In this document: one piece after another, positions 1-7,464 of the stretch
How the letters are laid out: each line of letters starts with the position of its first letter
Position numbering within the stretch: the stretch's first letter is position 1
From: Bacteroidia bacterium
GTDB lineage: Bacteria > Bacteroidota > Bacteroidia > Flavobacteriales_E > Vicingaceae
Assembly: GCA_030433355.1 (NCBI GenBank)
Contig: JAUIMG010000002.1
Coordinates: 124,001-188,000 of the forward strand
DNA: 64,000 nucleotides
Direction: 5' to 3'
Made by a program: the position numbers and the translations under genes
The notes under the pieces: generated by a model
What the model was told of the DNA's origin: nothing
The model's database searches: none
The model's input: only the letters and a program-made list of their open reading frames with translations

Positions 1-1138
1 CTTTTCTATCATCAATGATTATATATTTTCCATTTTCTTTATCCTGATAATAAAGAGGGGAACCATCTTTATAAGGCTCTTTTACGTCTAATGGCGTGTT
101 AAAAGAATGACCATTAAATAAAGGCCTATCTCCATATTGCTCTCTGTTTAAATAAGATAAAAATGTGAATACGTTTTCAGGATTATTCTCATCCATGGGA
201 GTATTCGCATTAGATCTAATTAGTATTACTGCAAAAGAAGAGTAGCCTAAAATAATTGCTCCAAAACAAAGAATAACCGTATTTAAAACTACTTTTCTGT
301 TAACATGAGTTTTATATAATCCAAATATAATTAGTCCAACTAAGATTGCTAGATAGATCAAGAATCCTGTGTTGAAAGGCATCCCAAAGGAATTAGTGAA
401 TAATAATTCAAACTTTGAAGCAATAATTACTGCACCAGGTATAATGCCATATTGAATAGCTGCTAAAATAAATATAGAAAGGCCAAAGGCATAGATAATG
501 CCTTTTAATGATGGGGTAAATTTTTTGAAATAATAAACAAATACTATCGCAGGGATGGCAAGAAGGTTAAGCAAGTGAACACCAATAGAAAGACCCATTA
601 GATAAGCAATTAGCACTAACCATTTTAAATTATGAGAACTTTCTGCTTCGCTTTCCCATTTAATTATTGCCCAAAAAACAACTGCTGTAAATAGTGAAGA
701 AAGAGCATAAACTTCTCCCTCTACTGCGGAAAACCAAAAGGAATCAGTAAAAGTATATGCTAAAGCACCAACAACTCCACTTCCAATAACTGCTTTTATC
801 TTATTTGGGGTTAGTTCTCCTGTTTGCAATGCTAGTTTTTTGCCAAAAGCAGTAATTGTCCAGAATAAAAATAAAATGGTAAAAGAACTGGATAATGCAG
901 AAAGGATGTTAATCATCATCGCAGAATTCTCTGGATTTGCAAACAAAGAGAAAAATCTTGCGAGCATCATAAATAGTGGTGCTCCAGGTGGGTGACCAAC
1001 CTCTAACTTATAAGCAGTAGCAATAAATTCGCCACAATCCCAAAAGCTTGTTGTCGGTTCAACAGTTAATAAATAAACAGTCGTTGCGATAAGCCAGGTA
1101 ATCCATCCAAACAGTAAATTTGGTTTACGAAAATCCAT
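1..1138 (-). CDS. DUF2723 multi-pass membrane protein (GT-C-like), C-terminus beyond window
   Basis: Partial gene: the ATG is at 1138 and about 379 codons run off the left edge without a stop. The N-terminus starts MDFRKPNLLFGW and continues with a TM helix and the segment EPTTSFWDCGEFIATAYKLEVGHPPGAPL, reported here in pieces: TSFWDCGEF then GHPPGAPLF. That Asp-containing loop after the first TM is the hallmark of the DUF2723 family (classified as GT117, protein O-mannosyltransferase-like). About nine further hydrophobic helices follow. Members are large inner-membrane proteins of Bacteroidota, probably transferring sugars from a lipid carrier to exported proteins. The acceptor is unknown. 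Family assignment is firm from the motif; the biochemical role is inference. Confidence 0.85.
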   Translation of the reverse strand, partial: MDFRKPNLLFGWITWLIATTVYLLTVEPTTSFWDCGEFIATAYKLEVGHPPGAPLFMMLARFFSLFANPENSAMMINILSALSSSFTILFLFWTITAFGKKLALQTGELTPNKIKAVIGSGVVGALAYTFTDSFWFSAVEGEVYALSSLFTAVVFWAIIKWESEAESSHNLKWLVLIAYLMGLSIGVHLLNLLAIPAIVFVYYFKKFTPSLKGIIYAFGLSIFILAAIQYGIIPGAVIIASKFELLFTNSFGMPFNTGFLIYLAILVGLIIFGLYKTHVNRKVVLNTVILCFGAIILGYSSFAVILIRSNANTPMDENNPENVFTFLSYLNREQYGDRPLFNGHSFNTPLDVKEPYKDGSPLYYQDKENGKYIIIDDRK

Positions 1139-1255
1139 CATAGTTCTTTAATTCAAAAATAGATAAGCTGCGAATTTAGCTATTAAAACTTATTTAGCTC
1201 AATAAGATTTCTTAGAGATTGTTAAGATTTTATAATGAGATTAATGAAAAAATTA

Positions 1256-1263
1256 TACTTTTG
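1256..1263 (+). promoter_or_regulatory. -7 promoter element (TACTTTTG) of tRNA-Gln
   Basis: Matches the Bacteroidota sigma-ABfr -7 consensus TAnnTTTG exactly and lies 19 bases before the tRNA, giving a predicted start near 1267. No clear TTTG -33 box is seen at the usual 19-21 base spacing. Confidence 0.6.
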
Positions 1264-1282
1264 CACCTTCAAAATAATTAAT

Positions 1283-1355
1283 TGTCCGATGGTGTAACTG
1301 GCAACACGTCTGGTTTTGGTCCAGAAGAGTCTAGGTTCGAGCCCTAGTCGGACAA
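1283..1355 (+). tRNA. tRNA-Gln (anticodon TTG)
   Basis: Cloverleaf read by eye. The acceptor stem TGTCCGA (1283-1289) pairs with TCGGACA (1348-1354), and the T arm CTAGG-TTCGAGC-CCTAG is perfect. The anticodon stem TCTGG/CCAGA encloses the loop TTTTGGT, giving anticodon TTG (Gln, CAA/CAG by wobble). The discriminator is A1355. The 3' CCA is not encoded. A terminator hairpin follows five bases downstream, so this is a single-gene transcription unit. Confidence 0.95.
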
Positions 1356-1360
1356 CAAAA

Positions 1361-1385
1361 AGCCCTTCAATTGAAGGGCTTTTTT
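1361..1385. terminator. bidirectional rho-independent terminator between tRNA-Gln and the SpoIIE-type phosphatase gene
   Basis: A perfect 10-bp inverted repeat, AGCCCTTCAA/TTGAAGGGCT (1361-1380), is flanked by an A run on the left and TTTTT on the right. It therefore looks functional for the tRNA on the plus strand and for the convergent phosphatase gene on the minus strand. Confidence 0.85.
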
Positions 1386-1389
1386 GTTT

Positions 1390-3843
1390 CTATGCAATCC
1401 TTACTCCTAATATGCACACATCATCTATCTGCTCGACTCCACTTTTCCATTGAGAAAATATTGATTCAATTTTAGATCTTTGGTCTTTCATAGGGAAATC
1501 AGAAAGCTCCATTAACATTTTTTTGAATGGTTTGTACATGAATTTTTTACCCTTTTCACCTCCAAATTGGTCTGCGAAACCATCAGAAAAGATATAAATC
1601 ATGTCACCTTTCAACAGTTGAAATTTATTATTTACAAATGGCTTTTTGTAGTCATAGTAGCCAATGGGCTGTTTGTTTGCCTTAACTTCAATTAATGTTT
1701 TACCATTATTTTTATTGGTCAGTGTTTTAAAGTTGTTAAACTCTTTATCCTTTATCAAACTATTATCTCTAATAATATACAATGGATTATTAGCACCCGC
1801 ATATTCTAATTCTAGGGTTTTAGTATTTAATTTACAAAGTGCTAGATCCATTCCATCATTGATTGAAGAAGAACTTTTAGAAAAAGTTTCTTCAACTATT
1901 TCGGTTAATTTATTTAGCATTTCAGCAGGTTGATAAATCTGAAACTCATTTAAAACCCTATTCAACCCATTATGGCCAACAACACTAACCAATGCTCCAG
2001 GAACTCCATGTCCGGTGCAGTCTACTGCTGCAAAAAAGGCATAATCACCCTTCTTGTCTACCCAATAAAAATCTCCGCTAACTATATCTTTTGGATTAAA
2101 ATAAACAAAGGCTTCAGTTAAAATTGTGCTTATGGTTGTTTGAGAGGGCAGTATTGCATTTTGAATCCGCTTGGCATAACTAATGCTATCCACAATTTCT
2201 CGGTTTTTTTCTTCTATTACTTCTTTCTGCTCCTCTACTGCGTGTTTCTGTTTGAGAATTATTTCATTGGCTTTCTGTTTGTTTTGATAGCCTTTATAAA
2301 GCACAAAAGCTAAGCCTAACATTAAAATAAAACCTATTCCTGCAGCAATACTATAAGCTCTTTGCTTTTGAATTTCGACTTCTTTATTGATGTCTTTTTC
2401 CTTCTGAATTAAAGCTAGCCTTCTATCTTCTGCAGCTCTTCTTAAACTATCTTGATACTGTTGTTTATCAAAAGAATATTGCATGATTTTCTCTGTAATG
2501 GCTTTTGTATTGTTTTGATTTAATAAACTATCTTTTTCGTTTTCATATAATTTATAGTATTTGTAAGCCAAACTGACATTGCCAATTTTTTCATAGGCTT
2601 CAAACAAACACTCACAAGCATGCATTTTTGATTCTGATAGGCCCAATTCTTTTGATAGATTTAAACTCTTAGTGCAACTTGCTATTCCTTCTTTTACCTT
2701 TTTTTGATAAACTAAAGTTCTTCCAATATCAAGTAAGGCTTCTGCAATTTCCTTTCTGTTTTCTATTTTCTCGCTAATTTTTAAAGCTTTCTTATAGTAA
2801 CTAAGTGCAGAAGAATACTTCTTATTCAGCTCTTCTATTTGACCAAGATTGGAATATGCAATTATTAAAGGATTACTTACATCATTAATCTCTTTTTGAA
2901 TTTCTATGGATTCTTTAAAGTAATACTCAGCAGTATCTAGAACTCCTTTTTTAATATAGATATCTCCTATGTTATTATATACTCTAGCTACATCTAAGGA
3001 TTGATCGTTGATTTTTTTAAAACTCTTTTCTGCTCGATGGTAGAAATTTAAAGCACTTTGAAAGTCCTTTAGTTTACCATAGATTATCCCAATATTATTT
3101 AACACATTAGCATAATTAGAAGATAGTTCATTTATCTGCTCAAATACTTGCATCGATTTTATATGAAAGTCTAACGATTTAGGGTAGTTTCCTTTATCCA
3201 TATAGATTATTCCAATGTTATTGTAGGTATTAGCTACTGCAGTATTTTTTAAATCTAATTCTTGATATATTTTTAAAGCTTCTAAATAATTGCTTATCGC
3301 ATTATCAAGTTCACCTTTATCCCTAAAAATAATGCCAATGTTATTGTAAGTGTCTCCTTTGCCTTTTTTTAATTGACCCTGTCTATCATATTGGATTAAA
3401 GATTTTTGATAATATTTTATTGCAGTATCTGGCTGGGCTTTCATTGAATAGACTAAGCCAAGGTTGTTATATACAATGGATAGTTCAACTGGGCTATCTA
3501 TTTCTTTAGCCTTGTTTTCCGCCATAAGAAATATCCCTTCAGCTTCGTCTAAGTTTCCTTTGACTGCATTTGCTGTAGCCAAATTATTGAATGCATTAAT
3601 TATAAGATGGGTAATTCCGCTATTTTTCGCATAGCTTAGTTGATCATTTGCGATAAGAATTGTGGTATCAGGATTGCTGAACATAAACTTCCATGCAAGT
3701 TTATCAGAGGCAGCAGCCTTTAAAGAATCATTGGAACTGTTCTTGATTACTTGAATTAAAGAATCGACCTCATTCTTTGCATTTAACGACAAACCAGAGG
3801 CTAGAAGAAGAACAGAAAGTGCTATTCTGCGTATAAAATACAT
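1390..3843 (-). CDS. TPR-repeat membrane protein with SpoIIE/PP2C-type phosphatase domain
   Basis: 817 residues. A signal peptide is followed by about eight tetratricopeptide repeats (residues ~50-440) with recurrent NNIGxIYxxKG signatures. Then come a TM helix (~497-517), a coiled coil (~520-560, ending KNREIVDSISYAKRIQNAILP) and a C-terminal SpoIIE-type serine/threonine phosphatase domain (~575-815). The phosphatase has the metal-binding acidic motifs SGDFYWVD, AAVDCTGHGVPGA and FSDGFADQFGG. The architecture implies a periplasmic or extracytoplasmic TPR sensor controlling a cytoplasmic phosphatase, as in partner-switching (anti-anti-sigma) signalling. No anti-sigma or STAS partner is in the window. 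The family assignment is clear; the target is unknown. The start codon lies just inside the next intergenic gap and is followed by a good signal peptide. Confidence 0.9.
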   Translation of the reverse strand: MYFIRRIALSVLLLASGLSLNAKNEVDSLIQVIKNSSNDSLKAAASDKLAWKFMFSNPDTTILIANDQLSYAKNSGITHLIINAFNNLATANAVKGNLDEAEGIFLMAENKAKEIDSPVELSIVYNNLGLVYSMKAQPDTAIKYYQKSLIQYDRQGQLKKGKGDTYNNIGIIFRDKGELDNAISNYLEALKIYQELDLKNTAVANTYNNIGIIYMDKGNYPKSLDFHIKSMQVFEQINELSSNYANVLNNIGIIYGKLKDFQSALNFYHRAEKSFKKINDQSLDVARVYNNIGDIYIKKGVLDTAEYYFKESIEIQKEINDVSNPLIIAYSNLGQIEELNKKYSSALSYYKKALKISEKIENRKEIAEALLDIGRTLVYQKKVKEGIASCTKSLNLSKELGLSESKMHACECLFEAYEKIGNVSLAYKYYKLYENEKDSLLNQNNTKAITEKIMQYSFDKQQYQDSLRRAAEDRRLALIQKEKDINKEVEIQKQRAYSIAAGIGFILMLGLAFVLYKGYQNKQKANEIILKQKHAVEEQKEVIEEKNREIVDSISYAKRIQNAILPSQTTISTILTEAFVYFNPKDIVSGDFYWVDKKGDYAFFAAVDCTGHGVPGALVSVVGHNGLNRVLNEFQIYQPAEMLNKLTEIVEETFSKSSSSINDGMDLALCKLNTKTLELEYAGANNPLYIIRDNSLIKDKEFNNFKTLTNKNNGKTLIEVKANKQPIGYYDYKKPFVNNKFQLLKGDMIYIFSDGFADQFGGEKGKKFMYKPFKKMLMELSDFPMKDQRSKIESIFSQWKSGVEQIDDVCILGVRIA

Positions 3844-3945
3844 AAAACGAAATTACCAATTCCAATTCTGTTAAATGGTTAAATGTCTTTTACAAGACTA
3901 CTAAATATCAACTGTTTTAGATCTAAAATCTTAATTTAGTTTTCT

Positions 3946-4647
3946 ATGTTTAGATACTTCTTATTACCCTTTCTAATTTCTTTTACATTAGCTGCCAACG
4001 CTCAGAAAAATCATGCTAAATGGAATGAAATTTTATCCATTTATGTTGATTCATATGGTAAGGTAGATTATGAAGCTTGGAATAAAAGTCAAGAAGGAAT
4101 TAATAAATATATTAATATGCTTTCTGAGCATGACTTAAAATTTAATTCTGAGCAAAGTGAAAAGGCTTTTTGGATAAATCTATATAATGCTTCTACTATT
4201 CAAATAGTGTTAAAGAATTATCCAATTAATTCAATAAGAGAGATTAATAATGGGAAAGTATGGGATGAAAAATTCATTTCTGTTAATGGAGAGTTTTATT
4301 CCCTTAATCAGATTGAAAATGAGATTTTAAGAAAGAAGTTTAATGACCCTAGAATACATTTCGGGATTAATTGTGCAGCAATCTCCTGTCCTAAATTGAA
4401 CAACAAAGCTTTTACTAGCTCTAATGTAAATGTGGAGTTGGAAAAGTTAACTTCAAATTTTATTAATACTAATTCAAAAATTACGTCAAACTCTATAGTA
4501 GTTTCGAAGATCTTCGATTGGTATAAAGAAGACTTTAAACAAAATGGCGGTCTTATTGATTATTTGAATAAATATTTAATAAAAAAGGTGCCTAAAAATT
4601 TTCAAGTTGATTACTCTAACTATAATTGGAACTTAAATAAAAAGTAA
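3946..4647 (+). CDS. DUF547 domain secreted protein
   Basis: 233 residues. A signal peptide (MFRYFLLPFLISFTLAANAQ) is followed by a DUF547 domain with its characteristic segments SEKAFWINLYNAST, DPRIHFGINCAAISCPKL and IFDWYKEDF. DUF547 is of unknown biochemical function. The family has a papain-like fold prediction in some analyses, but I cannot confirm catalytic residues here. It is the first gene of a compact operon: the next ATG is one base after its stop. DUF547 genes recur next to ArsS-type radical SAM genes, which suggests a shared pathway, although the export signal places this protein outside the cytoplasm. Confidence 0.85.
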   Translation: MFRYFLLPFLISFTLAANAQKNHAKWNEILSIYVDSYGKVDYEAWNKSQEGINKYINMLSEHDLKFNSEQSEKAFWINLYNASTIQIVLKNYPINSIREINNGKVWDEKFISVNGEFYSLNQIENEILRKKFNDPRIHFGINCAAISCPKLNNKAFTSSNVNVELEKLTSNFINTNSKITSNSIVVSKIFDWYKEDFKQNGGLIDYLNKYLIKKVPKNFQVDYSNYNWNLNKK

Positions 4648-4648
4648 A

Positions 4649-4984
4649 ATGAGCGATACGTATTATAATCCACGAGATTTAAAAAAATTTGGAGAAATAG
4701 CAGAGTTTGAACCAAAACTTGCAGAGAAGTTTTTCGATTGGTATGGAGAGGTTTTTAAGGAAGGGGCTCTTACAGTTAGAGAAAAATCTTTAATTGCTTT
4801 GGCAGTTGCTCATGCAATCCAATGCCCATATTGTATAGATGCATATACAGAGGATGCAATGCAAAAGGGCGCAAATGAAAAAATGATGATGGAGGCTGTT
4901 CACGTTTCTGGTGCGATTAGAGGTGGTGCTTCTATGGTTCACGGTGTGCAAATGATGAACAAAGCAAAAAAACTCTCTATGTAG
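4649..4984 (+). CDS. AhpD-like / carboxymuconolactone decarboxylase family protein (arsenosugar-associated peroxidase-like)
   Basis: 111 residues, a complete single AhpD-like domain. The redox motif is visible as AVAHAIQCPYCIDAY: a CxxC preceded by the conserved His. A helical tail ends VHGVQMMNKAKK. The small subfamily that accompanies ArsS-type radical SAM proteins has exactly this size and motif (the TIGR04169-type peroxidase-like protein). It lies one base after the DUF547 gene and two bases before arsS, so translational coupling is likely. Its substrate is unknown. A thiol-based reductase or peroxidase acting on arsenicals would fit but is inference. Confidence 0.85.
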   Translation: MSDTYYNPRDLKKFGEIAEFEPKLAEKFFDWYGEVFKEGALTVREKSLIALAVAHAIQCPYCIDAYTEDAMQKGANEKMMMEAVHVSGAIRGGASMVHGVQMMNKAKKLSM

Positions 4985-4986
4985 TT

Positions 4987-6039
4987 ATGATAAAGTCTCT
5001 TAAAGCTAGAAGTAATGACCTATCTCTAAGTTCTAATCAGTTAGAGATTTTAGATAATGGGATTTTCAAAGAAGAATTACCAAAATTTAAAAATAAATTA
5101 AAAAGTACCACTCAGTATCCCCTACGGCCTTCGCAATTAGAAATTTTCCAGATTAATGTAGGTTATATGTGCAATCAGGTTTGTAAACATTGTCATGTTG
5201 ATGCCGGTCCTGATAGAAAAGAGATAATGACAAAAGAGAACCTTCAGAAATGTATAGAGATAGTGAAAAAGTACAATATCCCAACTATAGATTTAACTGG
5301 AGGGGCACCAGAAATGAATCCCAATTTTAGATGGTTTGTTGAAGAGGCTATTGAGGCAGGAGTGGAAGAAATTATTGTCAGATCTAACTTGACTATAATT
5401 AAGGCTAATAAGAAATATGAAGATTTGCCTTCTTTCTTTAAAGAGAATAATGTTAGAGTTGTCTCTTCTTTGCCATATTATCAAGCTTCGAAGACTGACT
5501 CTCAAAGAGGAGATGGTGTTTTTTCTAAATCCATTGAAGCGCTTAAAATGTTAAATAAAGAAGGTTATGGAGTAAAGGGTAGCGGACTTTTTTTAGATTT
5601 AGTATATAATCCAGCAGGGGCTTTTTTACCTGGTGATCAGGCTCAATTAGAAGGAGAGTTTAAAAGGAACTTAAAGAGTGATTTTAATATAGACTTTAAT
5701 CAACTTTTTACCATCACCAATTTACCAATTAGCAGATTTCTAGAGTATTTAATTGCAAGTGGTAATTACGAAGACTACATGGAGAAGTTAGTATCTGCAT
5801 TTAACCCTGCTGCAGTGGATGGAGTAATGTGCAAGAATACTATTTCAGTTGGTTGGGATGGAAAACTCTTTGACTGTGATTTTAACCAAATGCTTGATTT
5901 ACCAGTCGATAAGGCAAATTCCAATCATTTAGATACGTTTGATTTGGATGATTTAATGGATAGAGAAATTAGAGTTAGCCAACACTGTTATGGATGCACC
6001 GCCGGAGCGGGCTCAAGTTGTCAAGGTGCTGTTGCTTAA
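4987..6039 (+). CDS. arsS: ArsS-type radical SAM protein (arsenosugar biosynthesis)
   Basis: 350 residues. The radical SAM cluster motif CX3CX2C is at C62/C66/C69 (YMCNQVCKHCHVDAG), followed by the SAM-binding GGE-like segment DLTGGAPEMNP. The C-terminal DUF3641-type region carries further cysteines (VMCKNTI, DCDFNQ, HCYGCTAGAG, SSCQGAVA) close to the end at residue 350. This is the TIGR04167/ArsS layout. ArsS is described as joining the 5'-deoxyadenosyl group of SAM to dimethylarsenic, giving a 5'-dimethylarsinoyl-adenosine precursor of arsenosugars. Some relatives contain selenocysteine, but all these positions are Cys here. Its stop overlaps the next start (TAATG). No arsM (arsenite methyltransferase) is in the window, so the arsenic role is by homology only. 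Confidence 0.85.
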   Translation: MIKSLKARSNDLSLSSNQLEILDNGIFKEELPKFKNKLKSTTQYPLRPSQLEIFQINVGYMCNQVCKHCHVDAGPDRKEIMTKENLQKCIEIVKKYNIPTIDLTGGAPEMNPNFRWFVEEAIEAGVEEIIVRSNLTIIKANKKYEDLPSFFKENNVRVVSSLPYYQASKTDSQRGDGVFSKSIEALKMLNKEGYGVKGSGLFLDLVYNPAGAFLPGDQAQLEGEFKRNLKSDFNIDFNQLFTITNLPISRFLEYLIASGNYEDYMEKLVSAFNPAAVDGVMCKNTISVGWDGKLFDCDFNQMLDLPVDKANSNHLDTFDLDDLMDREIRVSQHCYGCTAGAGSSCQGAVA

Positions 6040-6638
6040 TGGAAGCAAATCTTATAATATTCATTAAGAACCCAATTCTTGGAAAGGTTAAATCAAGGTT
6101 AGCAAAGGATATAGGAGAATTAAATGCATTAAGAGTTTATCTAGACTTATTACTCAAAACAAGAAAGGAAACACTTCCTTTAAATGTAAATAAGTATTTG
6201 TATTATTCAGAATATCTTACCATAGACGAGTGGTCCGACTTAGATTATATAAAAAGGAAACAAAATGGCGAAGACCTAGGCCAAAGAATGAAAAATGCTT
6301 TCGAAGAATGTTTCTCAAATAATTTCCCTACCATAATAATTGGTAGCGATTGCTATGATTTAGATGCCGGTATTATAGAGTTAGCTTTTAATAAATTACA
6401 GGATAATGACCTTGTTATTGGACCCGCAAACGACGGGGGATACTATTTGTTAGGTATGAATAAATATCTACCTCAACTATTCGAAAATATTTACTGGAGT
6501 ACCTCATCAGTTTTAAAGGATACTATAAATATTGCCAAACGATTGGATCTTAGTGTTTTTAAAATGCAAGAATTAATAGATTTAGATACTTTTGATGACT
6601 TGGAAAAATCAACATATCAATTAGTAAAGAAATTTTGA
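6039..6638 (+). CDS. DUF2064 / TIGR04282-family glycosyltransferase
   Basis: 199 residues from the ATG at 6039, which overlaps the arsS stop codon by one base. A longer in-frame start at 5994 lies inside arsS and is unlikely. Motifs are LIIFIKNPILGKVKSRLAKDIG (nucleotide-binding N-terminus of CofC/GT-A-like folds), TIIIGSDCYDLD (acidic metal/nucleotide-sugar motif), IGPANDGGYYLLG and LIDLDTFDDL. This family is routinely found with arsS and is annotated as an arsenosugar glycosyltransferase. The natural acceptor is not proven. The overlap argues for co-translation with ArsS. Confidence 0.85.
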   Translation: MEANLIIFIKNPILGKVKSRLAKDIGELNALRVYLDLLLKTRKETLPLNVNKYLYYSEYLTIDEWSDLDYIKRKQNGEDLGQRMKNAFEECFSNNFPTIIIGSDCYDLDAGIIELAFNKLQDNDLVIGPANDGGYYLLGMNKYLPQLFENIYWSTSSVLKDTINIAKRLDLSVFKMQELIDLDTFDDLEKSTYQLVKKF

Positions 6639-6642
6639 GGTG

Positions 6643-7452
6643 ATGGAAGAAATATTAGAAGCATTTGAGTTTATTAAATCTAAAGGGGTTTTAAATCCGC
6701 AAGTAGGTATTGTTTTAGGGACGGGTTTGGGCAATTTGGCTACAAAAATTGAGGCCGAAGTAATCATCGATTATAATGAAATTCCTCACTTTCCAGTTTC
6801 AACAGTAGAGTCGCACCACGGAAGACTCATTTATGGAAATTTAAGTGGTAAGAAAGTTTTAGCGATGCAGGGTCGATTTCATTATTACGAAGGATATTCT
6901 GCAGAAGAAATTGTCTTTCCAATAAGAGTGATGCATCAATTAGGGATACAGTACTTACTTATTTCAAATGCTGCAGGAACAGTTAATCCGAAATTTAAAA
7001 AGGGTTCATTAATGCTTATTGATGATCATATTAATATGATACCGGATAACCCTTTAAGAGGGAAAAATTTTGATGAACTAGGCCCTAGGTTTCCTGATAT
7101 GAGTCAGCCATATAGCAAGGAGTTGAATGAAAAACTTAAAGCAATCTCCATGGATTTAAGTATTACTCTTCATGAGGGAGTATACACTCCTGTTGCCGGT
7201 CCAAATTTAGAAACAAGAGCTGAGTATAGATTCCTTCGGTTAATTGGTTCAGACGCTGTGGGTATGTCAACAGTTCCGGAAGTAATAGCTGCTAATCATT
7301 TGGGGCTTCCTTGCTGTGCAATTTCAGTTTTAACAGATGAATGTGATCCTGATAATTTAAAACCGGTATCTATTGAAGAAATTTTACAGATTGCAGGTGA
7401 GGCAGAGAAAGACTTAACTAGTCTATATGTAGAACTACTTAAAACGATTTAA
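6643..7452 (+). CDS. purine nucleoside phosphorylase family protein, MTAP-like specificity residues
   Basis: 269 residues from ATG 6643; an in-frame GTG at 6640 immediately precedes it. This is a trimeric PNP/MTAP-family fold: GTGLGNL phosphate loop, STVESHHGRL, MQGRFHYYEGY, NAAGTVNPKF, DDHINMIPDNPLRG, FPDMS, GPNLETRAE and GMSTVPEVIAANH. Compared with human PNP as I recall it, phosphate and sugar residues are kept (H58, R78, H80, Y82, M208, E190). The base-specificity Asn243 position is D232 (in LTDECD), Phe200 is L189, and His257, which contacts the ribose 5'-OH, is I244 (VSIEEIL). Asp plus a hydrophobic residue at these places is the methylthioadenosine phosphorylase pattern. Position directly after arsS and the glycosyltransferase suggests the substrate is a 5'-modified adenosine. 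Alternatives are housekeeping PNP, MTA phosphorylase or 5'-deoxyadenosine phosphorylase. Confidence 0.85.
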   Translation: MEEILEAFEFIKSKGVLNPQVGIVLGTGLGNLATKIEAEVIIDYNEIPHFPVSTVESHHGRLIYGNLSGKKVLAMQGRFHYYEGYSAEEIVFPIRVMHQLGIQYLLISNAAGTVNPKFKKGSLMLIDDHINMIPDNPLRGKNFDELGPRFPDMSQPYSKELNEKLKAISMDLSITLHEGVYTPVAGPNLETRAEYRFLRLIGSDAVGMSTVPEVIAANHLGLPCCAISVLTDECDPDNLKPVSIEEILQIAGEAEKDLTSLYVELLKTI

Positions 7453-7464
7453 GCTTTTACAAAA

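Noticed and set aside
1139-1255. Search for a riboswitch or small RNA in the gap before tRNA-Gln
   Set aside because: AT-rich sequence with no stable stem or conserved core that I can see.
5994-6038. Longer N-terminus for the DUF2064 glycosyltransferase
   Set aside because: The extension overlaps the cysteine-rich end of ArsS and gives an unnatural Cys-rich leader; the ATG at 6039 matches the family start and forms a TAATG overlap.
5950-6039. Possible selenocysteine codon in the ArsS-type protein
   Set aside because: Relatives can use Sec, but all expected positions are TGT/TGC here, and there is no in-frame TGA followed by a hairpin.
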